A stretch of DNA of 12,270 nt from an uncultured Oscillospiraceae bacterium (GTDB lineage Bacteria > Bacillota > Clostridia > Oscillospirales > Acutalibacteraceae). Made by a program: the position numbers and the translations under genes. The DNA lies in contig CAJKBW010000083.1 of the NCBI GenBank assembly GCA_905198295.1, positions 1-12,270 of the forward strand, in the 5' to 3' direction. Within the stretch, counting starts at the first letter, position 1. Every line of letters begins with the position of its first letter. Under the pieces are notes generated by a model. The model did no database searches. It had not been told where the DNA came from and saw nothing but the letters and a program-made list of their open reading frames with translations. This document shows positions 6,770 to 12,270 of this stretch, piece by piece.

Positions 6770-7639
6770 ATGAATATCGCGGCACATGCCGTAGGAACGA
6801 CGGCCGGCGGGACTGAGCCACCGGTGCTGATGTACACCGGACATGTCAACTGCCGCAGTGGGGATTATTTTATTCGCGCCCACAGCCACGGGCTGTTCAC
6901 CGAGCTGGTGCTGATGACCGGTGGGTATGCGTCGTTCACCATTGACGGGGTTTCCTATACCGTCAAAACCGGTGACCTGATCCTGTTCGCACGGGGGGTC
7001 GAACACGAGGAGCTGTATCCGCAGCATGCCGGCGGGGAGACGTATTACTGTGCGGCGCTGCGGCTGTTCGCACCGGAAATAGAAGCGCGTGCCATCGAAC
7101 GGATCCGGCAGCAGCCGGTGCTGCATACCGGAGAGCTTTACGAACGTATGGTGACCCTGATGGAGGGCATATACAGCGAATGCCGGGATGCACAGGATGG
7201 TACTGCACTGGTGTGCGAGGGCTATTTGCGGGTGATTTCGGTTTATCTTCTGCGTCTGCTCGGACTGGCAGAAGATTCGGGAAAGGAAAAGTCGGCATCC
7301 CCGATTATCCGTGAGGTTAAATCCTACATCGACGCGCATTTTACCGAGTCTTTACAGCTTAAGGATATCGCCGGTGCTCATTATATTAGCCGTTTTTATT
7401 TGTCTCATATTTTTAAAGAGGAAACAGGATATTCACCGATTCATTACCTTATCGGCCGGCGTATCGAAGAGGCCAAACGACTGCTGGCCGATACCCAAAT
7501 GTCCATACAGGATATTGCATTATATGTAGGATATGATAATCCTTCTCATTTCAACAGTCTGTTTAAGCGTACAACGGGTATGTCAGCCGCTGCCTATCGG
7601 CGCTGGATTAAAGCGGCGCATAAAACCGAAAATAAGTAG
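6770..7639 (+). CDS. AraC-family transcriptional regulator with N-terminal cupin sensor
   Basis: 289 residues. The N-terminal sugar-sensing cupin fold is at about 34-100 (RAHSHGLFTELVLMTGG; GDLILFARGVEH). A helical linker is followed by the AraC DNA-binding domain at about 180-285, with HTH 1 near 197-216 (LKDIAGAHYISRFYLSHIFK) and HTH 2 near 245-266 (SIQDIALYVGYDNPSHFNSLF), ending in GMSAAAYRRW. A full-length regulator with its own promoter (6692-6720) and its own terminator (7651-7677). It sits directly before the plus-strand pentose operon and after the anchored-protein operon, so either or both are likely targets; AraC/cupin proteins usually activate neighbouring sugar genes when their sugar is bound. 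The DNA-binding half is markedly AT-richer than the cupin half: hand counts give 17 and 20 G+C per 60 bases at 7381-7440 and 7501-7560, against about 37 of 60 in the flanking operons. Confidence 0.95.
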   Translation: MNIAAHAVGTTAGGTEPPVLMYTGHVNCRSGDYFIRAHSHGLFTELVLMTGGYASFTIDGVSYTVKTGDLILFARGVEHEELYPQHAGGETYYCAALRLFAPEIEARAIERIRQQPVLHTGELYERMVTLMEGIYSECRDAQDGTALVCEGYLRVISVYLLRLLGLAEDSGKEKSASPIIREVKSYIDAHFTESLQLKDIAGAHYISRFYLSHIFKEETGYSPIHYLIGRRIEEAKRLLADTQMSIQDIALYVGYDNPSHFNSLFKRTTGMSAAAYRRWIKAAHKTENK

Positions 7640-7650
7640 TTGATCATTTG

Positions 7651-7679
7651 AAGCCCGCACCTTTTAGGTGCGGGCTTTT
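7651..7679 (+). terminator. Intrinsic terminator after the AraC gene
   Basis: A perfect 11-bp stem AAGCCCGCACC (7651-7661) / GGTGCGGGCTT (7667-7677) with a TTTTA loop, followed by TT then A. It begins 12 bases after the AraC stop codon and separates the regulator from the next operon, which therefore needs its own promoter. Confidence 0.92.
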
Positions 7680-7737
7680 ATGTTATGCAAAAAATTGACA
7701 AAATCCCAATGCTTTTACCGCAACAATCCGGCTGCAT

Positions 7738-7766
7738 TTGTATGGACTTCATGATATGAATATTAA
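7738..7766 (+). promoter_or_regulatory. Weak candidate promoter for the pentose operon
   Basis: TTGTAT (7738-7743), 17 bases, TATTAA (7761-7766): a poor -35 (3 of 6) and a moderate -10 (4 of 6). The -10 lies inside the palindrome at 7755-7776. A weak promoter overlapping a likely operator is what an activator- or repressor-controlled operon would show. An isolated perfect TTGACA at 7695-7700 has no matching -10 at 16-18 bases. Confidence 0.3.
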
Positions 7767-7776
7767 TATATTCATA
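7755..7776. promoter_or_regulatory. 22-bp inverted repeat, candidate operator
   Basis: TATGAATAT (7755-7763) and its exact inverse complement ATATTCATA (7768-7776) flank a TAAT centre. It lies 18 bases before the ATG of the URO-D gene, in an AT-rich leader, and has no T tract or GC stem, so it is not a terminator. Its position fits a dimeric regulator's binding site. Whether the neighbouring AraC protein binds it is unknown; AraC sites are more often direct repeats. Confidence 0.5.
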
Positions 7777-7793
7777 AGAAAAGAGGAGCTGCT

Positions 7794-8894
7794 ATGACAA
7801 ATCGGGAGCGTTATATTAACTGTGCGTTGGGGAAGCCGATTGATCGTTCCCCGTTTATGTTTTACTTTGGACCATGGGTGGAGACATTGACGGTATGGGC
7901 TGCGCAGGGCGTCAAAAATCCGGAAGTCGCCTGGCTGCAAGGCTTTGGCTTTGATCCGCAGGTTATTAAGGTTAGTGAAACGGTTAATCCGCTGCATTGT
8001 CCGGGGTTTGATGCGCATGTCATTGAACATAAAGGGGATACCGTCGTGGAGATGGACTGGCTGGGGCAGATCATTGAACGGGCTGTGGGGCGGGACGGTA
8101 TTCCCAAAATACTGAAATCTCCCGTTACTTGCCGCGAAGAGTGGGAAGCGCTGAAAAAAGAACGTCTCGATCCCCATGATCCACGTCGGTTTCCTTCCGA
8201 TTGGAAAGAACGTGTAGCCGCTTGGAAAACCATTGATGCACCTGTTCAAATCGGCATATTCCCCTGCGGACTGTACGGGACTTTGCGCGATCTGATGGGG
8301 GTGGAGGGCAGTCTGTATGCGTTTTACGACGATCCTGCACTGGTTCACGATATAATGGATTATTTGACCGATTTCTGGATCGCTATTTACGAAAAAATAT
8401 GTGCCGATATTCAGGTGGATATTTTGCACATCTGGGAAGATATGTCAGGCAAACAAGGGTCATTACTGTCGCCCGATATTATCCGTGAATTTATGCTTCC
8501 CAATTACCGCAAGCTGAAAAAATTCGCCGATGAACACGGTATCCCGGTTTTGCAGGTGGATACCGACGGCAACTGCGAAATGCTGATACAGATATTTCAT
8601 GAGGCGGGTATCAATATGATGATGCCTTTTGAGGTAACGGCGGAAAGCGATATACGCGATCTGCGCCAACGTTATCCGTATATGGCCATGCAGGGAGGAA
8701 TCGACAAACAGGAGATCGCCAAAGGTCCTGCGGCGATCGATGCGGAACTGGAGCGCATCCGCCCGCTGATCAACAAACCGGGCTATTTCCCCGCTCTGGA
8801 TCATCTGATTCCACCCGAATTATCCTATCAGGATTATACCTACTTTGTCCATAGGCTACGGGAGATGATTTTCGCCGGCGTATCCCAATCATAA
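7794..8894 (+). CDS. Uroporphyrinogen decarboxylase (URO-D) superfamily protein, not HemE
   Basis: 366 residues of URO-D / cobamide-methyltransferase type TIM barrel. Visible: MTNRERYINCALGKPIDRSP (1-20), LHIWEDMSGKQGSLLSPDII (211-230), LPNYRKL (235-241), VLQVDTDGNCEML (252-264), MMMPFEV (275-281), MQGGIDK (299-305) and ALDHLIPPELSYQDY (334-348). The N-terminal Arg-rich substrate loop of true HemE (R.P.W..RQ.GR) is absent. The H-x-C-G zinc motif of MtaA/MtbA methyltransferases is replaced by DTDGNC (256-261), so neither haem synthesis nor methylcobamide:CoM transfer is supported. AGAGGAG (7782-7788) sits 5 bases before the ATG. It heads an operon with three pentose genes (18-base gap to the next gene), suggesting a role in the same sugar pathway. 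The reaction is unknown. It is AT-richer than the genes after it. Confidence 0.88.
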   Translation: MTNRERYINCALGKPIDRSPFMFYFGPWVETLTVWAAQGVKNPEVAWLQGFGFDPQVIKVSETVNPLHCPGFDAHVIEHKGDTVVEMDWLGQIIERAVGRDGIPKILKSPVTCREEWEALKKERLDPHDPRRFPSDWKERVAAWKTIDAPVQIGIFPCGLYGTLRDLMGVEGSLYAFYDDPALVHDIMDYLTDFWIAIYEKICADIQVDILHIWEDMSGKQGSLLSPDIIREFMLPNYRKLKKFADEHGIPVLQVDTDGNCEMLIQIFHEAGINMMMPFEVTAESDIRDLRQRYPYMAMQGGIDKQEIAKGPAAIDAELERIRPLINKPGYFPALDHLIPPELSYQDYTYFVHRLREMIFAGVSQS

Positions 8895-8912
8895 AGAAAG
8901 AAGGGTTATAAC

Positions 8913-10109
8913 ATGACCAACAAGGAACTTAACAACATTCTGCAACAAAACGGCGGGATTCTGCGGCTGCTGCCGGTTTTCGTGCCGCGGCGGTTCGGAA
9001 CCGCCGGCCGCCGGCTGCGGCTGCATCCGGACGACTATTTTGCGCTGGGTACCGAACGCGGATCGATTAAGGAGAGATGGTTTTCCTCTATTATTTGCTG
9101 CATGAACGGACCGAAAGCTGCACCCGATGAGGGTATGAGCTATGTCCCGGTAGAGGGCGGAAAAGTGGCTCTCAGGGATTTTGTTGAGCAGTTGGGAGCC
9201 GATCTGCTCGGCGATGCCATGATGGAACGCTACGGTACCTGGCCGATGTATTCCAAATTCTTCGATTATGAAGGGCCGCTGTTCCATCATCTGCATCTGG
9301 GGTTTGAGGACGCCGCCCGGGTCGGCCGCATCGGCAAGCCTGAGGCCTATTACTATCCGCCGCAGCTCAACAACTATGCGGGTACGTCGCCGTACACCTA
9401 CTTCGGGTTTTCACCGGAGGTGACCAAGGATGAGGTGAAAGAACGGCTGGCCGGCTATACCGCCGGGGATACCCGTATCACCGAGCTGTCCCGTGCCTAC
9501 CGCATCCAGCTGGGAACCGGCTGGTACACCGCACCGGGTGTCGTGCATGCGCCGGGCTCCTACCTGACCTATGAACCGCAGTGGAACAGCGATGTCAATT
9601 CGGTGTATGAAAACGTTGTGGAAAACGAGATTTATCCGTATGAGATGCTGGTGGAGAACTGCCCGCCCGACAAGCAGCAGGATCTCGATTATGTCATCAG
9701 CCTGATGGATTGGGAGAAAAACGTGGATCCGGATTACCGCAAACATTTCTTCCGCCCGCCGGTCGTCTGTACACAGGATGACGCCCACTGCGAAAAGTGG
9801 ATTGCTTACGGAAACCCGTACATTGCGGCCAAGGAGCTGACCGTTTATCCGGGGGAGCAGGCGGTGATCCGGGACGACACGCCATACGGCTGCATCCTCA
9901 CACAGGGACAGGGCACCGTCAACGGCCTTCAGGCCGAGGCAGCCTGCATGCTGCGGTACGGCCAGGCGAGCGCGGACGAGTTCTTTGTGTCCTATGATGC
10001 GGCGTCAAAGGGTGTCGTGGTGAAAAACACCAGCCTGTGCGAGCCGCTCGTCATGCTTAAGCATTTCCCGTGGTATCCTGCCGTTCCCGCGGCGGAGGCG
10101 GAAGGATGA
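8913..10109 (+). CDS. Mannose-6-phosphate isomerase-like cupin, probable sugar isomerase
   Basis: 398 residues. The central part resembles class I phosphomannose isomerases and related metal cupins: LFHHLHLG (123-130), KPEAYY (142-147) and PGVVHAPG (208-215) supply the expected His/His/Glu/His ligands (H126, H128, E144, H212; H125 is also adjacent). A second beta-rich cupin-like segment lies at about 307-390. AAGAAGGG (8898-8905) precedes the ATG by 7 bases. The stop overlaps the next start (ATGA), so translation with the downstream 3-epimerase is probably coupled. ManA relatives include aldose-ketose isomerases acting on lyxose or ribose. Given the neighbours, an L-lyxose/L-xylulose-type isomerisation is plausible, but that is inference from context. 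It is unlikely to be the housekeeping ManA, because the rest of the fold diverges and it sits in a pentose operon. Confidence 0.75.
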   Translation: MTNKELNNILQQNGGILRLLPVFVPRRFGTAGRRLRLHPDDYFALGTERGSIKERWFSSIICCMNGPKAAPDEGMSYVPVEGGKVALRDFVEQLGADLLGDAMMERYGTWPMYSKFFDYEGPLFHHLHLGFEDAARVGRIGKPEAYYYPPQLNNYAGTSPYTYFGFSPEVTKDEVKERLAGYTAGDTRITELSRAYRIQLGTGWYTAPGVVHAPGSYLTYEPQWNSDVNSVYENVVENEIYPYEMLVENCPPDKQQDLDYVISLMDWEKNVDPDYRKHFFRPPVVCTQDDAHCEKWIAYGNPYIAAKELTVYPGEQAVIRDDTPYGCILTQGQGTVNGLQAEAACMLRYGQASADEFFVSYDAASKGVVVKNTSLCEPLVMLKHFPWYPAVPAAEAEG

Positions 10110-10969
10110 ACACGTGCATTCTGGGACTTTATGAAAAGGCTCAGCCGGACGCCATCGTTCTTGAGGAAAAACTGGACAATGCCGCGCGGGCGGGATTCGA
10201 CAGCTTCGAGTTGAGCGTGGATGAAAGCGACCAAAGGCTCGCCCGGCTCGCATGGGGCTCGGCGCAGACCGAGGCGCTGCGGCAGGCTGCCCGGCGTGCG
10301 GGCATCCCGGTGGGCACCCTGTGCCTGAGCGGGCACCGCCGGTATCCGCTCGGTTCGGCTGATCCTGAAACCGTGCGCAGGGGGATGGACATCCTGCAGC
10401 GGGCAATCGCCCTCGCCGGTGAGCTTGGGGTGCGGCTGATCCAACTGGCGGGCTACGATGTATATTATGAGCCTTCCACCCCCGATACCGTTAAACGGTT
10501 CACGGATAACCTGCTGCGCGGCGTGGAATGGGCGGCCGGTGCAGGGGTGATGCTCGGCTTTGAAACGATGGAGTGCGTTTCACCGGCCGGCGAGCCGATC
10601 CTCGATACCGTCAGCAAGGCAATGCATTTTGTCCGGTTGGCGGATTCCCCCTGGCTGCAGGTTTATCCCGATACCGGCAATGTCTGCAACGCCTGCGGCG
10701 GAGATACCGCTGCGGTGCTGGCCGACATGTGCTGCGGCCGCGGCCACATTGCTGCCGTCCACCTCAAGGAGACAGTGCACGGTGTTTTCCGGGACCTGTT
10801 TCCGGGGGAAGGCCGGGTGGATTTTCCGGCGGTTATCGACGGGCTGAAGGCCCAGGGAGTGCGGCGGTTTACCGCGGAGTGCTGGTATCGCAGCGGCGAC
10901 GACTGGAAGGCGCGGCTGAAGGCCGTGCACGCATATTACCGACCGATGCTGGAGGTGCAAAAGGCATGA
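10106..10969 (+). CDS. ulaE: L-ribulose/L-xylulose-5-phosphate 3-epimerase (UlaE/SgbU type)
   Basis: 287 residues, the family's normal size. Converts L-xylulose 5-phosphate and L-ribulose 5-phosphate. The N-terminus LGLYEKAQP and FELSVDESDQRLARLAW (34-50) are diagnostic of UlaE/SgbU/SgaU proteins. The metal/catalytic set known for this family is present: E153 (GFETME), D189 (YPDTGN), H219 (VHLKET) and E258 (TAECWY). The start at 10106 overlaps the previous stop in ATGA. An upstream in-frame extension of 12 codons lies inside the cupin gene and is rejected because family homology begins at this Met. Its own stop overlaps the kinase start in the same way. Symbol by analogy with the E. coli enzyme; it could equally be called sgbU. 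Confidence 0.93.
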   Translation: MNTCILGLYEKAQPDAIVLEEKLDNAARAGFDSFELSVDESDQRLARLAWGSAQTEALRQAARRAGIPVGTLCLSGHRRYPLGSADPETVRRGMDILQRAIALAGELGVRLIQLAGYDVYYEPSTPDTVKRFTDNLLRGVEWAAGAGVMLGFETMECVSPAGEPILDTVSKAMHFVRLADSPWLQVYPDTGNVCNACGGDTAAVLADMCCGRGHIAAVHLKETVHGVFRDLFPGEGRVDFPAVIDGLKAQGVRRFTAECWYRSGDDWKARLKAVHAYYRPMLEVQKA

Positions 10970-12270
10970 AACGGTATTTCATTGGGGTCGATAACGGCGG
11001 CACCATGACCAAAGCGGCGGTATTTGATGCCGCCGGCCGGCAGCTGGCCAGCGCGGGAGAGAATACGCCGCAGACCTGCCCGCAGCCGGGCTGGTGCGAC
11101 CGGGATATGGAAGAATTGTGGATGGCGGCGGCGCGCTGCATCCGGAAGGCGTTGGCTGCCGCCGGCATTTCTCCGGCGGAAATTGCAGGGGTCGGCTGTA
11201 CTGGCCACGGCAAGGGGCTGTATTTATGGGGACGTGACGGTCGTCCCGCTGCGCCGGGGGTCGCGTCCACCGACCACCGTGCCGCTGCGGTGGCCGCACA
11301 CTGGCAGACGGACGGTACCGCTGAAAAGGCGCGGGCGTACACAATGCAGCGGGTGCTGGATTGTCAACCGGCTGCCCTGCTGCGGTGGTTCCGGGACAAC
11401 CGACCGGCGGTGTATGAAAACATCCGTTGGGTTTTTGAGGCCAAGGATTACCTGCGGTTCCGGCTGACCGGGGAGGCGTTTGCCGAATATACCGATTCCT
11501 CAGGCACCAGCCTGCTCAACCTGCATACGCGGCAGTTTGACCGCGAGCTGCTGCGGCTTTACGGCATACCAGAAGTATGGGAGGCGCTGCCGCCGCTGCG
11601 GGCGTCGGCCGATATGTGCGGACGGGTGACTGCCGAGGCGGCAGCGCTCACCGGAATCCCGGCGGGCACGCCGGTATGCGGTGGTATGTTTGATATCGAC
11701 GCATGCGCGATTGCGATGGATGTTTCCACCGAGGACCGGCTGTGTGCCGTTACCGGTACCTGGAGCATCAACGAGTACATTTCCCACACGCCGGTTCCAT
11801 CCGATGGCACCACCCTCAATTCGCTGTTCTGCCTGCCGGAATATTACCTCATTGAGGAAAGCAGCCCTACATCGGCCGGCAACCTAAGCTGGGCGGTCAA
11901 GCACTTTATGGGGGAGGCGCAGTGGGCGGCGCTGCAGCGTGGGGAGTCCCTGTATCCGCTGGCCGACCGGCTGGTGGAGGCCTGCGATCCGGCCGGTAGC
12001 CGTGCCATTTTTCTCCCCTTCCTTTACGGCAGCAACGAGGACGGCGTGGAACAGGCAGTGCTGGCCGGGCTGAGTCAGGCTGATGACACGGCGGACCTGC
12101 TGCGGGCGGTGTTTGAAGGAGTGGTGTATTCCCACCGCACCCACATTGACCGTCTGCGGGTACACAATCCGCGGCTGGACCGCCTGCGCCTGGCCGGCGG
12201 CGCCGCGCGTTCTGCGGTATGGGTGCAGATGTTTGCCGACGTGATGGACAGCCCGATCGAGGTGGTGTCG
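10966..12270 (+). CDS. lyxK: FGGY carbohydrate kinase, L-xylulose kinase-like (partial, 3' end beyond window)
   Basis: The first 435 residues of an FGGY kinase; the frame is open to the right edge, and about 60 residues are missing if it has the usual length near 500. Motifs: the phosphate-binding loop GVDNGGTMTKAAVFD (7-21), VGCTGHGKGLYL (76-87), AKDYLRFRLTGE (159-170), GGMFDIDACAIAM (239-251) with D243 the likely catalytic base (D245 the alternative), TGTW (263-266), FLPFLYGSNEDG (349-360) and LAGGAARSAVWVQMFADVM (409-427). GGAGGT (10951-10956) lies 9 bases before the ATG, which overlaps the epimerase stop (ATGA). Pairing with a UlaE-type epimerase matches the E. coli lyxK-sgbH-sgbU-sgbE arrangement, so L-xylulose phosphorylation is the best guess; other pentulose or hexulose substrates are possible. 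No 4-epimerase (SgbE/AraD) is seen before the window ends. Confidence 0.88.
   Translation, partial: MKRYFIGVDNGGTMTKAAVFDAAGRQLASAGENTPQTCPQPGWCDRDMEELWMAAARCIRKALAAAGISPAEIAGVGCTGHGKGLYLWGRDGRPAAPGVASTDHRAAAVAAHWQTDGTAEKARAYTMQRVLDCQPAALLRWFRDNRPAVYENIRWVFEAKDYLRFRLTGEAFAEYTDSSGTSLLNLHTRQFDRELLRLYGIPEVWEALPPLRASADMCGRVTAEAAALTGIPAGTPVCGGMFDIDACAIAMDVSTEDRLCAVTGTWSINEYISHTPVPSDGTTLNSLFCLPEYYLIEESSPTSAGNLSWAVKHFMGEAQWAALQRGESLYPLADRLVEACDPAGSRAIFLPFLYGSNEDGVEQAVLAGLSQADDTADLLRAVFEGVVYSHRTHIDRLRVHNPRLDRLRLAGGAARSAVWVQMFADVMDSPIEVVS

Noticed and set aside
7695..7700. Perfect TTGACA hexamer after the AraC terminator
   Set aside because: No TATAAT-like hexamer lies 16-18 bases downstream (the sequence there is CCGCAA), so it is not supported as a complete promoter.
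7794..8894. Annotation as haem biosynthesis gene hemE
   Set aside because: The HemE substrate-binding arginine loop is absent and the context is a pentose operon, not haem synthesis.

Overview
The window looks like chromosomal DNA of a GC-rich Gram-positive, probably a Clostridia / Oscillospirales-type gut or sediment anaerobe. The signs are strong GGAGG-type ribosome binding sites, a near-consensus vegetative promoter, GC-rich intrinsic terminators, a sugar ABC permease, AraC-type sugar regulators, and secreted proteins anchored by a C-terminal membrane helix. The taxon is an inference from style only. Nothing points to phage, plasmid, IS elements, CRISPR or RNA genes.

Layout. (1) 1-348: the last codons of an unidentified plus-strand gene, a strong symmetric terminator, and a convergent minus-strand remnant of an AraC-type regulator that keeps only its second helix-turn-helix. 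(2) 349-5530: a plus-strand four-gene operon. It contains a MalG-type carbohydrate ABC permease without its partner permease or binding protein nearby, two tandem paralogous secreted, membrane-anchored proteins with a likely TIM-barrel, glycosidase-like domain (the second also carries two CBM6/35-like modules), and a xylose-isomerase-like TIM-barrel sugar isomerase/epimerase. It ends in an intrinsic terminator at 5543-5576. (3) 5575-6504, minus: thioredoxin reductase. (4) 6505-6769: divergent promoter region. (5) 6770-7639: cupin plus AraC regulator with a clear promoter and terminator. (6) 7794 to the window end: a second operon of a URO-D superfamily protein, a ManA-like metal-cupin sugar isomerase, L-xylulose/L-ribulose-5-phosphate 3-epimerase (UlaE/SgbU type) and an FGGY L-xylulose kinase-like protein that runs off the right edge.

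How it may work together. The first operon looks like a surface glycan recognition/hydrolysis and uptake unit. The second is an intracellular pentose/pentulose route: isomerisation by the cupin, phosphorylation by the FGGY kinase, then 3-epimerisation to L-ribulose 5-phosphate. The AraC protein between them is the natural candidate regulator. The most novel items are the paralogous anchored barrel proteins (no family I can name securely), the non-HemE URO-D protein heading a pentose operon, and the AT-rich patch (about 7300-8900) that begins inside the AraC gene.
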